The notes under the pieces: model-generated | Databases searched by the model: none | Seen by the model: only the letters and a program-made list of their open reading frames with translations | Told to the model about the DNA's origin: nothing | Assembly: GCA_947044405.1 (NCBI GenBank) | Contig: CAMRHE010000134.1 | Location: 1,872,001 to 1,936,000 of the forward strand | Direction of reading: 5' to 3' | Length of the DNA stretch: 64,000 bases | From: Leptodactylus fallax | Lineage: Eukaryota; Chordata; Amphibia; Anura; Leptodactylidae | Shown here: one piece after another, positions 1 to 12,161 of the stretch | Layout of the letters: each line of letters starts with the position of its first letter | Position numbering within the stretch: the stretch's first letter is position 1 | Program-made: the position numbers and the translations under genes

Positions 1-989
1 ATTTGGACAATTTCTTGGCACACTCTGCTCATTTACACATCTTTTTTGTATCACTTTTCTTTTTTTGAGATTCCCTTTTTCAACTCCTATGAAAGACAGA
101 AAAAAGAGGAACCAGCACCATAGATAACATAAATTACATTAGACCTTCCATCCCCCTATGGGGTACTCGCACTACAGAGTACCACAAGTTCCACTGATGC
201 AGGATAAGACCTGGAAAGGAAATCTTGCCCACAGGAGACTCAGACATCAGAGCAGATCAAACCATTGCAGACCTGCCAAGTTTAAATAGCTAAAGGAGTG
301 TTCCTGACAGCATCACATCCAGCATCCTGCTGTAAAAGGTATATCGTCATCACACTCCTAAAGTAGTCAGCCAAACATATCTAATATAATTTATACCTTA
401 TCCATTAAAAGCCTATCTCCCCATATGTGGTAACACTCCCTGCTTAGCTTTTACTTCACTTATAGCTTCCTATGTAATCCCCATGCTGATAAAATCAACA
501 ACATATTTGTCATGCTTGATGATATGAATCATTCACATAAAACCAGCTGTTGAACTAAACACTCAAATTAAAGTTCCTGTCAAACAAGATCCACATTAAT
601 AAAAGAGTTCACAAGTGGCAGCCTTCCAGAGATACAAAAATCTATGTATACACTACTTGAAACCTACATATTAAGATATAGCAGTTGTTATATTGAAAAA
701 CTTGTAACCCCATAGCTTTTACTTCTTGTAAATTTTCTGTTTTAACCCTTTCCCAACATACATCTGCATCAGAATGTTGTAGCTGAGTCCTCTCCATATA
801 CAGCAGGCACCTGCCAGGAACAGCTGTAAATGTTTTTTACTCCGGCTGGTGGGTCAATTTTCAATCTTTGCATTGCAAAGGTTAAAAACTGCACTGAATC
901 TGCAGCACAAATTGACTTGCTGCAGGTTCAAAAGCACAAGACACTTTGTACTGCGGAGTTTTTCATCAATGTATGGATGAGATTTGTTT
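1..989. other. Intergenic DNA, no gene recognised
   Basis: No open frame with recognisable protein similarity. Around 745-830 there is a short segment (acatacatctgcatc and onward, ending in cagcaggcacctgcca) that recurs near 6052-6120, so at least this part is repeat-derived. The rest is AT-rich with nothing I can name. Confidence 0.5.
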
Positions 990-2956
990 AACCCCTTGGG
1001 GAAGCAACCCAAAAGTACCTTAAGGACAAGGCCTCATTTTTCAAATCTGAAATGTGTTACTTTGTGGTAATAACTTTGAGATGCTTTAAGATATCAAAGT
1101 GATTCTTTGAGAGAGATTGTTTTTTTTTTTGTGCAACGTACTTCGTGTCAGTGGTAAATTGTGGTCAATATGTTTTGTCTTTGAGTATGAAAAAATAGGA
1201 ATTTTGGTGAAAATTTGGAAAATGCAGTTTTCAAAATTTTGAAATTGCATGCCTTACATATAGAAAGTCATATTACTTAATAAATATAATTTACCATGTC
1301 TCTGCTTTATGTTGCAATCAAACTTTAATCACCATTTCATTTTTTTCAGATAAAATAACGCTTACAAGTCAAGCAGTAATTTTCCAAATTTTCAAGAATA
1401 TTTTCAAAACACATTTTTCAAGGGACCAGTTCAGTTCTGAAGGGGTCTTGAAAGGCCTCTCTAATAGAAACCAACATAAATCACCCCATTCTCAAAACTG
1501 CACTCCTGAAAGAATTCAAAACAGTATTTAGGAAGTTTCTTAACCCGTTCAGCATTTCAGAGCAATTAAAAAAAAATGGTGGTTAAATTTACACTTTTCA
1601 ATTTCCGTTACTAATATATTCATTTAGCCCTAGAATTTACACATTCACAAGGGGTTAAAGGAGAAAATACCTTCCACAATCTGTTATACAATTTCTCTCG
1701 AGCATGAAATTATCCCACATGTGGATGTAAACTGATGTATGGGCACACTGTAGGCTCTAGAATGGAAGGAGCGGTATTGGGATTTTGGAGGACAGATTTT
1801 GCTGGAATTGCTTTCAGGCACCATGTCGCATTTGCAGAGCCCCTGAAGTGGCAGAACAGTGGAAAGCCCTCAAAATGACCACATTTTAGAAACTAGATCC
1901 CTCAGGGAATTTTTCAAGGGGTATAGTGAGCACTTTCACCTTAAACAAATGCACCCCACAATTTGTTAAGCATTTTCTCCAAACTACAGAAATACCCCAC
2001 ATGTGGATGTAAACTGATGTATGGGCATACAGTGGGACAGAGCAGTTTTTGAAGGGCAGAATTTGTTGTAATAGTTTCAGGAACCATTTCTCATTTGTAG
2101 AGCCCCCAAGGTGTCAGAACAATGAAAAATCCCAACATATGACCCCATTTTGTAAACTCAAGAAATTTATTAAGGGGTATAGTGAGTATTTGGACCCCAA
2201 AGGTGATTCACAGAATTGAGCAGTAAATTTGGAACATGACATATTTTCCAATAAAATGTTGCTTTAATTCTACTTTTTTTCATTTCCACAAGGAGTTAAA
2301 GTAGAAAATGCACTCACAATTTGCGAAGTAATTTCTCCTGACTACGGAAATGTCACATATGACATTAAGTGCATTATGCTGGCTACTACAGTGTCATACA
2401 TGTGGACATAAACTGCAGTTTGGGTACACAGCAGGTAACAGAAGGGAAGGCGTGATATGTGGCATTTGGAGTGTAGATTTAGATGTTCGGTATCTGGACG
2501 CCATGTCATGTTTGCAGAGCCTCTAAGTTACCAGAAAAGTGGAATCCCCTAGAAAGTGACCCCTTTTTGAAAATATATGTAAGCTGGAAGGAGTACATTG
2601 GGAACACCAAATTCCCTACTATTTCCCCCTACTATTGGCTTCAGTGGAATTCCCTACTATTGGCTTCAGCGGAACTCAGGAAGAGACCCGTGAGAAGACG
2701 ACGGAGCAGAAGTACCAGACTGCATGTACAGTCATATGAAAAAGTTTGGGCACCCCTATTAATCTTAATCATTTTTAGTTCTAAATATTTGGGTGTTTGC
2801 AACAGCCATTTCAATTTGATATATCTAATAACTGATGGACACAGTAATATTTCAGGATTGAAATGAGGTTTATTGTACTAACAGAAAATGTGCAATATGC
2901 ATTAAACCAAAATTTGACCGGTGCAAAAGTATGGGCACCTCAACAGAAAAGTGACA

Positions 2957-3979
2957 TTAATATTTAGTAGATCCTCCTTTTGCAAAAATAACAGCCTCTA
3001 GTCGCTTCCTGTAGCTTTTAATCAGTTCCTGGATCATGGATGAAGGTATTTTTGACCATTTCTCTTTGCAAAACAATTCCAGTTCAGTTAAGTTTGATGG
3101 TCGCCGAGCATGGACAGCCCGCTTCAAATTATCCCACAGATGTTCAATGATATTCAGGTCTGGGGACTGGGATGGCCATTCCAGAACATTGTAATTGTTC
3201 CTCTGCATGAATGCCTGAGTAGATTTGGAGCTGTGTTTTGGATCATTGTCTTGCTGAAATATCCATCCCCGGCGTAACTTCAAATTCGTCACTGATTCTT
3301 GTACATTATTCTCAAAAATCTGCTGATACTGAGTTGAATCCATGCGACCCTCAACTTTAACAAGATTCCCGGTGCCGGCATTGGCCACACAGCCCCAAAG
3401 CATGATGGAACCTCCACCAAATTTTACAGTGGGTAGCAAGTGTTTTTCTTGGAATGCTGTGTTTTTTGGACGCCATGCATAACGCCTTTTTGTATGACCA
3501 AACAACTCAATCTTTGTTTCATCAGTCCACAGGACCTTCTTCCAAAATGAAGCTGGCTTGTCCAAATGTGCTTTTGCATACCTCAGGCGACTCTGTTTGT
3601 GGCGTGCTTTCAGAAACGGCTTCTTTCGCATCACTCTCCCATACAGCTTCTCCTTGTGCAAAGTGTGCTGTATTGTTGACCGATGCACAGTGACACCATC
3701 TGCAGCAAGATGATGCTGCAGCTCTTTGGAGGTGGTCTGTGGATTGTCCTTGACTGTTCTCACCATTCTTCTTCTCTGCCTTTCTGATATTTTTCTTGGC
3801 CTGCCACTTCTGGGCTTAACAAGAACTGTCCCTGTGGTCTTCCATTTCCTTACTATGTTCCTCACAGTGGAAACTGACAGGTTAAATCTCTGAGACAACT
3901 TTTTGTATCCTTCCCCTGAACAACTATGTTGAACAATCTTTGTTTTCAGATCATTTGAGAGTTGTTTTGAGGAGCCCAT
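2957..3979 (-). CDS. Tc1/mariner transposase, apparently intact (340 aa)
   Basis: This encodes the cut-and-paste transposase of the outer Tc1-like element. It would bind its own inverted repeats and insert at TA. I use the ATG at 3979, giving 340 residues, the usual length of this family; the frame also extends 15 codons upstream to another ATG at 4024. A paired helix-turn-helix region covers about residues 1-110, with a GRPRK hinge motif at 59-63. The catalytic triad is visible as D153 in WTDETK, D244 in QQDNDPKH and E279 in NIIEHLW, the same positions as in Sleeping Beauty. A glycine-rich patch (FGGGS) lies near 187-191. No internal stop or frameshift is seen. Whether it is active cannot be told from sequence alone. 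The copy nested in its 3' repeat shares almost all residues. Confidence 0.93.
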   Translation of the reverse strand: MGSSKQLSNDLKTKIVQHSCSGEGYKKLSQRFNLSVSTVRNIVRKWKTTGTVLVKPRSGRPRKISERQRRRMVRTVKDNPQTTSKELQHHLAADGVTVHRSTIQHTLHKEKLYGRVMRKKPFLKARHKQSRLRYAKAHLDKPASFWKKVLWTDETKIELFGHTKRRYAWRPKNTAFQEKHLLPTVKFGGGSIMLWGCVANAGTGNLVKVEGRMDSTQYQQIFENNVQESVTNLKLRRGWIFQQDNDPKHSSKSTQAFMQRNNYNVLEWPSQSPDLNIIEHLWDNLKRAVHARRPSNLTELELFCKEKWSKIPSSMIQELIKSYRKRLEAVIFAKGGSTKY

Positions 3980-4284
3980 GATGCCATTCTTCAGAGGAGA
4001 TTCAAATAGGAGAACAACTTGCAATTGGCCACCTTAAATACCTTTTCTCATGATTGGATACACCTGGCTATGAAGTTCAAAGCTCAATGAGGTTACAAAA
4101 CCAATTTTGTGCTTCAGTAAGTCAGTAAAAAGTAGTTAGGAGTATTCAAATCAATAAAATGATAAGGGTACCCAAATTTGTGCACCGGTCAAATTTTGGT
4201 TTAATGCATATTGCACATTTTCTGTTAGTACAATAAACCTCATTTCAATCCTGAAATATTACTGTGTCCATCAGTTATTAGATA

Positions 4285-5933
4285 CAGTCATATGAAAATG
4301 TTTGGGCACCCCTATTAATCTTAATCATTTTTAGTTCTAAATATTTGGGTGTTTGTAACAGCCATTTCAATTTGATATATCTAATAACTGATGGACACAG
4401 TAATATTTCAGGATTGAAATGAGGTTTATTGTACTAACAGAAAATGTGCAATATGCATTAAACCAAAATTTGACCGGTGCAAAAATTTGGGTACCCTTAT
4501 CATTTTATTGATTTGAATACTCCTAACTACTTTTTACTGACTTACTGAAGCACAAAATTGGTTTTGTAACCTCACTGAGCTTTGAACTTCATAGCCAGGT
4601 GTATCCAATCATGAGAAAAGGTATTTAAGGTGGCCAATTGCAAGTTGTTCTCCTATTTGAATCTCCTCTGAAGAGTGGCATCATGGGCTGCTCAAAACAA
4701 CTCTCAAATGATCTGAAAACAAAGATTGTTCAACATAGTTGTTCAAGGGAAGGTTACAAAAAGTTGTCTCAGAGATTTAACCTGTCAGTTTCCACTGTGA
4801 GGAACATAGTAAGGAAATGGAAGACCACAGGGACAGTTCTTGTTAAGCCCAGAAGTGGCAGGCCAAGAAAAATATCAGAAAGGCAGAGAAGAAGAATGGT
4901 GAGAACAGTCAAGGACAATCCACAGACCACCTCCAAAGAGCTGCAGCATCATCTTGCTGCAGATGGTGTCACTGTGCATCGGTCAACAATACAGCACACT
5001 TTGCACAAGGAGAAGCTGTATGGGAGAGTGATGCGAAAGAAGCCGTTTCTGAAAGCACGCCACAAACAGAGTCGCCTGAGGTATGCAAAAGCACATTTGG
5101 ACAAGCCAGCTTCATTTTGGAAGAAGGTCCTGTGGACTGATGAAACAAAGATTGAGTTGTTTGGTCATACAAAAAGGCGTTATGCATGGCGTCAGAAAAA
5201 CACAGCATTCCAAGAAAAACACTTGCTACCCACTGTAAAATTTGGTGGAGGTTCCATCATGCTTTGGGGCTGTGTGGCCAATGCCGGCACCGGGAATCTT
5301 GTTAAAGTTGAGGGTCGCATGGATTCAACTCAGTATCAGCAGATTCTTGAGAATAATGTACAAGAATCAGTGACGAATTTGAAGTTACGCCGGGGATGGA
5401 TATTTCAGCAAGACAATGATCCAAAACACAGCTCCAAATCTACTCAGGCATTCATGCAGAGGAACAATTACAATGTTCTGGAATGGCCATCCCAGTCCCC
5501 AGACCTGAATATCATTGAACATCTGTGGGATAATTTGAAGCGGGCTGTCCATGCTCGTTGACCATCAAACTTAACTGAACTGGAATTGTTTTGTAAAGAG
5601 GAATGGTCAAAAATACCTTCATCCAGGATCCAGGAACTGATTAAAAGCTACAGGAAGCGACTAGAGGCTGTTATTTTTGCAAAAGGAGGATCTACTAAAT
5701 ATTAATGTCACTTTTCTGTTGAGGTGCCCATACTTTTGCACCGGTCAAATTTTGGTTTAATGCATATTGCACATTTTCTGTTAGTACAATAAACCTCATT
5801 TCAATCCTGAAATATTACTGTGTCCATCAGTTATTAGATATATCAAATTGAAATGGCTGTTGCAAACACCCAAATATTTAGAACTAAAAATGATTAAGAT
5901 TAATAGGGGTGCCCAAACTTTTTCATATGACTG
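4285..5933 (+). mobile_element. Tc1-like transposon B nested in A, opposite orientation
   Basis: The element starts cagtcatatgaaaatg at 4285 and ends catatgactg at 5933, 1649 bp. TA duplications flank it at 4283-4284 and 5934-5935. Joining the flanks with one TA restores the right inverted repeat of element A (gatatatcaaattg). It is therefore a later insertion of the same family into its own relative. The bodies lie in inverted orientation, which makes a long inverted repeat of about 1.6 kb arms. Confidence 0.95.
4683..5705 (+). pseudogene. Tc1 transposase, one nonsense codon
   Basis: This is the same 340-codon transposase as at 2957-3979. The frame is open from 4683 to a TGA at 5559-5561, which replaces arginine 293. 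Beyond it the same frame continues to the normal TAA at 5703-5705 with no frameshift. The CGA-to-TGA change fits C-to-T decay at a CpG. All three catalytic residues (D153, D244, E279) lie before the stop, but the last 48 residues would be lost. Other differences from copy A include a cysteine for serine at residue 3 and glutamine for proline at 171. It is probably not functional without read-through. Confidence 0.92.
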
Positions 5934-8512
5934 TATATCAAATTGAAATGGCTGTTGCAAACACCCAAATATTTAGAACTAAAAATGATTAAGATTAATA
6001 GGGGTGCCCAAACTTTTTCATCTGACAGTATGATTTTTTTTTTTTTTTTTCCCGACATACATCTGCAACGGAATGTTATAGCTGAGCCCTCTCCATATAC
6101 AGCAGGCACCTGCCAGATGTATGTTGGGAAAAAAAAATAATACATGCAGTCTGGTACTTCTGCTCCGGCGTCTTCTCACGGGTCTCTTTCCGCTGAAGCC
6201 TTAGCAGGCCTCTAATGATTCAGTGATTTTTGGGGTTTTTGTCTTCACACTGTGCAAGCTATATATTTTTTATTTTTCTGGTGATGTAGCCATATGAGGG
6301 CTTGTTTTTTTTTTTTTTGCAGTATGAGATGCATTTTGAAATCACAGAATTTTTGGGTGCCTATAACTTATTGACTAAATGTTACTAACTCTTTTTTGGT
6401 GGATTAATAAAAAAACAAACATAAATGCTGGCATAGCTTTTTACCTTTTAATTTTTTTTCAGTGCAGCAGTATAAGTAACATGTTACCTTTATTCTGTGG
6501 GACGGTTCATTACAGCAATACCTAATTTATATTGTTTTTATATGCATTACTAATTTTACAGAACAAAAACCCATTTGGGGATATAAATCTAAATTTCATC
6601 AATTTTTCATCATCTTCTGAGATGCTAAACATTTTTATTTTTCGGCTGTCAGAGTTGGTTGAGGGATTATTTTTTGCAGGATGACATGTGATTTTTATTG
6701 GTACAGTTTTGGAGTACATATGACTTTTTGATCACTTTTTATAGAATTTGTTGTGGCGAAATGGTGAGATGGCAAAAAATCATTATTTCCGGCATTTTTT
6801 TTTTTTTTTTTGCCTTACATTCAACATGCAGGTTAAATAATGTTTCAGTTTTATTGTACAGATTGTTACAAATGCGGCAAGGCCAAATATGTATCATTTT
6901 TATTAATTTTTAGTGTTTTCTTTTGTACAATTAATTTTATATAGGAAAGGGGCATTTTGGGGCTCTATTCATTTATAATAGTTTTTTTTTTAATATACTT
7001 CACTTTTTTTTTTTTTATTACTGTTTTGTATTGTCCCACTAGGGGACCTGAACCAGCAGACACATAGGTTGACTTCCTCCCATTGGCGGCAGGATCAACC
7101 AGGTATGTAGGCTCCTAGCAGCCTAGGGTCACTGGCCAGACCCTGGGCAGCAGAAAATACATAATGGCACCCCCTGATCTCGTTGCATAATAGTACGTCC
7201 ATTTGCATTAAGGCTCAGGCAGCCAGGATGTACTATTACGTCCTTGGTCGTTAAGGGGTTAAACAAACTAAACCCTGTACTGCCCTGTTATATGGAGTGG
7301 AACCTGCTCTTTTCTTCTTCCCACTCCAGCAAACCAGCCACTTGAATAGCTTAACTGCCAAACAGGGTACACCCCAAATTTAGAGTTTGAGGGAAAAGAC
7401 ACCAGAAGTGACCCTCCCCCCCCCCCCCCCACAATCATAGTAGATACTGGGAAAATAGTAGGGAATTTGGTGTAACTAATGTATTTGGCACAGCTTACAT
7501 ATTCACCTTTCACCATTAGCTGTGCATTCATGTCTTGGAAACTAATACTCACAACAACCCTTGATAAATTCTTTGAGGTGTGCAGTTTTCAAAATAGGGT
7601 CACTTCCTAGGGGATTCCACTTTACTGGTACCTTAGAGGCTCTGCAAACATGACATGGTGTCCAGATACCAAACATATAAATCTGCACTCCAAAAGCCAC
7701 ATAGCACTCCTTCATAGCTACACCCCGCTCTGTGCCTAAACTGAAGTTTATGCCCACATGTATGACACTGTTGTACCCAGGATAACATATTTAATGTCAT
7801 ATGTGCGTATAAACTGCTGTTTGGGCACACAGCTGGACACAGAAGGGAAGGAGCGTCATGTGGTTTTTGGAGCACAGATTTAGACAGTTTGTTTTTTGAA
7901 AGTTTTGCCACTTTTGCAGAGTTCCTAAAATGCTTGTAAAGTGGAATCCCCTGACACGTGACCCCATTTTTTGAAACTACACCCCTTGATTTTATCAAGG
8001 GGTACAGTGAGCATTTTAACCCTCAAGTATTGCATTCATTTATTTTCCAGACAGGAATGTGCTGCTGATCGTGAAAGGAGAAAATTACAATTTTTCCAGG
8101 AATATGGCATTTCAGTGCGCAATATGTTGTGTCCATATTGTATCAGAGACAAATGCTCCAAAAGCTGTTGTGCCCGGGATACCTGCTTAACAGTTTTTGG
8201 AGTGTGTGCCTCTGCTGACACATCTGGGTGCAACATATTGGACACTGAAATGGCGAATCTCTGGAAAAATTGCAATTTTCACTTTACATTATCAGCTGTG
8301 CATTCATTCCTGGAAATTAAATTAATACAACACTCAGGGGTTAAAAATGCTTGCTACGCCGCTTGGTAAATCCCTTGAAAGGTGTAGATTTCAAAATGGG
8401 GTCTGCGGATTCCACTTTACTGGCAATTCAGCGGCTCTGCAAAGTGGCATGAGGTCCAAAAGCCAAACTGTGCTCCAAAAATCAAAATTGCGCTCCTTCC
8501 CTTCTGTGCCCG

Positions 8513-8622
8513 GCTGTGTGCCCAAACAGCAGTTTATACCCACATATGACATTGTTAAGTACGTTATCTTGGGTACAACAGTGTCATACATGTGGGCATG
8601 AACTGCTGTCTGGGCACACAGC
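8513..8622. repeat. Palindromic unit of the TTAA-family interior
   Basis: gctgtgtgcccaaacagcag at the left pairs with the reverse complement ctgctgtctgggcacacagc at the right, with arms near 45-50 bp around a short centre. Similar head-to-head units are at about 7735-7830, 2340-2440 and 52235-52330, so the palindrome is a regular building block of this repeat family. Confidence 0.7.
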
Positions 8623-9417
8623 ATGGCTCAGATGTGAAGGAGTGTTATGTGCTTTTGGAGCGCCACCTTAGGGTGTTGATTTTTGGACGCCATGTCACAT
8701 TTGCAGAGACCCTAAAATTGCCTCTACAAAATGGGGTCACTGCTTGGGTAATTCAAATTTACTGGCACCTCTAGGGCTCTGCAAACACAACATAGCGTCC
8801 AGAAAGTCCCTCTAAATCTATACTCTAAAAACAAAAAAGCGCAATGCTCCTACCCTTCTGTGCACTGCTGTGTGCCCAAACAGCAGTTTACACCTACCTA
8901 TACAACTTTTTTGTAACAGGCATAGCCCACTTAATAGTTTTAGGAGTGCATGTCTCTGATGACACAAAATCGGCACAACATATAGGGCACTGAAATGGCA
9001 TATTTCTTAAAAATATTAATTTTTTACATACATTTTTGGGAAGCACTCTTGGCCTAAAAATGAGAAATTCTTTGAGTGGAGTAGTTTCTGGGGCTTTCCA
9101 TTGTACTGGTACTTTAGGGGCTCTGCAAATGCAACATGGCACTCAAAAACTATTCATGCAAAATCTGTCCTCCAAAAGCCAAATAGCTCTCCTTCCATTC
9201 CGAGCCCCGTCTTGTACCCATACAACATTTTACAACTACATATATGGTATTGCCATGCTCAGGAGAAAGTAACAAACTGTAGGGTGCTTTTCCTCCTTTA
9301 TCCTCTTGTTAAAATTAAAAATTTGGCGCTAAATGTGTTGTGGGTTTCTCACAACTACGGACAAAAAAAATAAATTTAGGGCTAAATTGATGGTTTAACG
9401 GAAAATGAATAATTATT

Positions 9418-9761
9418 TAAAGAGGTTGTCCAGGCTATTTATTTATGTAATTTTTTTTTTTTTTTTTTTTTAAATATGCCGGGGGAGGTGATAAAAAAAA
9501 AAATCTCACACAGGCCTCAGGAAGAGACCCATAATGTCACAAATAGTGACATCGTATGCCCTTTGCAGAGGCCGCTGATTGGCTTCAGCAGTCATGTGTG
9601 GCTGGGACTTCCTCCACATACCAACACTAGACCGAGAAGACCGGACTGCGTTGGAAGGCACTGGAGCATCGGGGAGAGGTGAGTATGACATTTTTTCTCA
9701 ATGCCCCCGGCTGATTTAAGGATTAAATGGGTTGTCCATATTTACCTGGACAACCCCTCTA
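9418..9761. mobile_element. Palindromic MITE (ggttgtccagg family)
   Basis: Ends read aaagaggttgtccagg on the left and cctggacaacccctct on the right, reverse complements of each other. There is no coding capacity. The same terminal motif marks elements at 31040, 37075 and 43250. Confidence 0.6.
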
Positions 9762-10369
9762 AGGTAATTGGATTTTCTTGATCCCACCAGATCATCAAAA
9801 ATGGAGGGAATAAAGCTGGTGCTGTCGTGAGATCAGGAAAATCCAATTACCTTAATTATCCTTTTTCCCCTCTCCCATGACAGAACCAGAGATAGAATAA
9901 AATAGGAAAAATCAGGGAGGGACCACTGCTTGGAGCACCCTTCTATCAAAAGAGAGATCAGAAGCCTCTCCCAGATCCAACCTGTAGTGATGGAAGAAGG
10001 TGGAAGGCAAAGACCAGATGGCCTCCGTACAAATTTGCCCTGTCGAGGAGTTTGCCTTCTCTACTCAAGAAGTGGCAATGGCTCTGGTGGAATGGGCGCT
10101 AAGGTTCCCCGGCAAGTCACCCCCGAGGAACTGTAGGTTGGCATAATTGACAATTTCACCCATCTGGCCAGGGTACTTTTTGAGAAAGCTTTACCCCAGT
10201 TGGGACCTGAAAAAAGCACAGAGGGAGCTAGCCTTCCTCCAACTCGCAGTGGCAGACAAATATTCCACTAAACACTGCCTAACATCCAGACAATGGAATT
10301 CAAACTCTCAAATTTTTTTGGACTGGCACAGAAGAATGGTAGTACAATTTCCTGGGTGCAGTGAAACTT

Positions 10370-10740
10370 GGAAGCTAACTTAGCGACAAACGCAGGGTCA
10401 GGCCTAAGTACAACCCTATCATCATCTGAAGAGAGGGTTGGCTGAAAAAGCTTGGAGCTCACTAACTCGTCTGACAGACGTGAGGGCTACTAGCAGAACA
10501 ATCTTGAGAGAAAGGACTTTAAATAGGGATATCTGACAAGGGTTCAAAGGGAGCCTTAGTTAGAGCATTGAGCACCAAGTTAAATCCCAGGGAGGAACCT
10601 TAGAATTGGACACAGGTCTGCTTTGAACATCATCAGCCAGCTTGACCTGAAAAAGGACACCCAAAGCTGAGACCTGCACCTTGAATGTGCTGCTGAATAA
10701 CCCTTTTTCACGCCCTTATGTAGAAAATCCAGGATTTCTG
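10370..10740 (-). pseudogene. DIRS tyrosine recombinase remnant
   Basis: The minus strand at about 10441-10510 translates to a stretch ending TSVRRVSELQAFSA, matching the conserved arginine-bearing box of DIRS recombinases. Upstream (10520-10700) lies PPWDLTW, also typical of these proteins. Stops and frame changes interrupt it. In intact elements this enzyme would integrate a circular DNA intermediate without making a target duplication. Confidence 0.7.
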
Positions 10741-11392
10741 GAATCGGGATTCCCTGCACGCTACTCAGTGGACAGTCTAAGAACTCTAAGAACTTGAACT
10801 AGCTCTGCCTCAGAAAAACGCCTATCCATTAACAACCTCCTCTAAGTTCCACACTGTCAAGTGGAGATGGCTGAAGTGGAGTGAAAGGTTTGAATATCCG
10901 GGAGGATTCAAGGGTCTGTAACAGGCAGGATCCTCAATATGGAGTTCCAGGCCCTCCTTGACTAGAAATGGGCGATCAGAATGGTCCTTCCCCGCTCCTC
11001 AATACTTTTTCTGATGACCTTTGGGATCAGAAAAAATGGAAGGAAGGAGTAGGCCAGACTGAACTCCCACCTGTGGGATAGCGCATAAACCACAAGGGGG
11101 ATTATTCGGGGTCCAGGAAAAAAAACTGAGGGACTTTCCTGTTGAAGAGATTGCAAACAGATCTACCTATGGCATCCCCTAGGCCTCCACAATTTGCAGA
11201 AAAATCGACTGGTTCAACTCCCACTCCCCCTGGGCATGCTGACTTAGATCTGACCTGGAGTTCTTAGACCCCTTATGTGAAGGGCAGAAAGGGAGGGAAT
11301 GGAGAGCTGCACCAACCTCAGAATCTGGGACCTGGTTTGCATTAGGGAATGAGATCTTGTACTCCACTGTCTGTTTAAATAGGCAACCACAG

Positions 11393-12161
11393 CTTAGAGT
11401 TCCTAACACACTAAACTCGCATAAAACACTCTTGTGTAAGATCTTGACTATCGCCAAGTTGATGCTGGTCCAGAGATGGAAATCGACCACTCCCCCACCC
11501 CTTTCAGCTTTAGGATCTGCTATCAACAATACTTTTGCTTATGAAAAAATTATTGCTCTGGGTAATCATTCATATAATTTGTTTGTGAATATTTGGGATT
11601 GCTGGATCCACTCTCGGTATGTTGGTTAAGGCGGGTTCATAGTCTGTCGGCCTAGGGTAGTTTGGGCCTTAAGTTTGTTCTCTTTTTATTTCTGTTATTT
11701 CCCTTGGCCTTGTTCCTTTCTTATCTCGTCCTTACTTACACACCCATACACACACTCTTAGTTTTAGTATCCCGACCTTCCTCTTCCCTTAACTCTGCTT
11801 ATCTAATTTATTATCAAACTCATCAGGGCTTATGTATTCCTCCATAGCCAGATATACGATATTACTGCGTGTACGCTTTATGCGTTTGAGATACCTTCTC
11901 GCTAAAGTCTCGATTAGGGTGCCTCTAATGTTTTAATATTCAAATGTTCAACTATTTACTGTTCAATGCCAAGTGTTTCATTGTTAGATCTTTACACTTT
12001 GGTTTTATTTTAATGGCTAAAGGCAGCATGCGTCTTTATACTACAATTGCAAATATGCTATTTATCCCTCATATGCTGCATACCCAGATTGTATTATTCA
12101 TTTATGCTATTGTCCTTGTTCCTTTATATCTGTAAAAACTTTAATAAAAATTATTGAAACT
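11393..12161 (+). mobile_element. L1/Tx1-type LINE 3' fragment with target duplications
   Basis: The insert lies between 16-bp direct repeats, aaataggcaaccacag at 11377-11392 and aaataggcgaccacag at 12162-12177, which differ at one base. The 3' end is A-rich (ttaataaaaattattgaaac). The first part translates on the plus strand to the end of an L1-type ORF2, with VQRWKSTTPP and YEKIIAL phrases. It is a 5'-truncated insertion made by target-primed reverse transcription into the older DIRS element. Confidence 0.82.

Larger units (their letters stand above)
2729..6028 (-). mobile_element. Tc1-like transposon A (outer, interrupted by copy B)
   Basis: The element begins cagtcatatgaaaaag at 2729 and ends in catctgacag at 6028, with TA target duplications at 2727-2728 and 6029-6030. 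Terminal inverted repeats are about 210 bp, each with an outer and an inner direct repeat around gtttgggcacccc and gtatgggcacc. This is the IR/DR layout known from Sleeping Beauty-type elements. A second copy sits at 4285-5933 inside the right inverted repeat. Removing that copy and one TA leaves 1649 bp, exactly the length of copy B. The gene inside runs on the minus strand. Confidence 0.93.
2662..6200. mobile_element. Hairpin MITE split by Tc1 insertions
   Basis: The stretch at 2662-2728 (ggcttcagcgga to actgcatgta) is repeated in reverse complement at about 6136-6200 (tacatgcagtctgg to gaagcc), giving roughly 65-bp inverted arms. The arms enclose the Tc1-like pair plus about 105 bp of original loop (6031-6135). 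The simplest reading is a small inverted-repeat element that was the target of the outer Tc1 insertion at a TA. Confidence 0.6.
990..7262 (+). mobile_element. TTAA-flanked DNA transposon relic (copy A) with nested insertions
   Basis: The left end reads ttaaccccttgggg and the right end ttaaggggttaa, so TTAA bounds both sides, as in piggyBac- or Kolobok-type elements; the superfamily is inference. The head (990-1110) matches 44898-45010 of copy B, and the tail (6210-7262) matches 53545-54872. The interior is made of degenerate tandem and palindromic units containing phrases such as ccccacatgtggatgtaaac and gaccccattttg. No transposase is visible, so it is non-autonomous or eroded. It contains a hairpin MITE and two nested Tc1-like elements, which account for about half its length. 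Confidence 0.6.

Noticed and set aside
3454..3693. 79-codon frame opposite the Tc1 transposase, also at 4969-5208
   Set aside because: It is the antisense shadow of the transposase, conserved only because the two copies are near identical.
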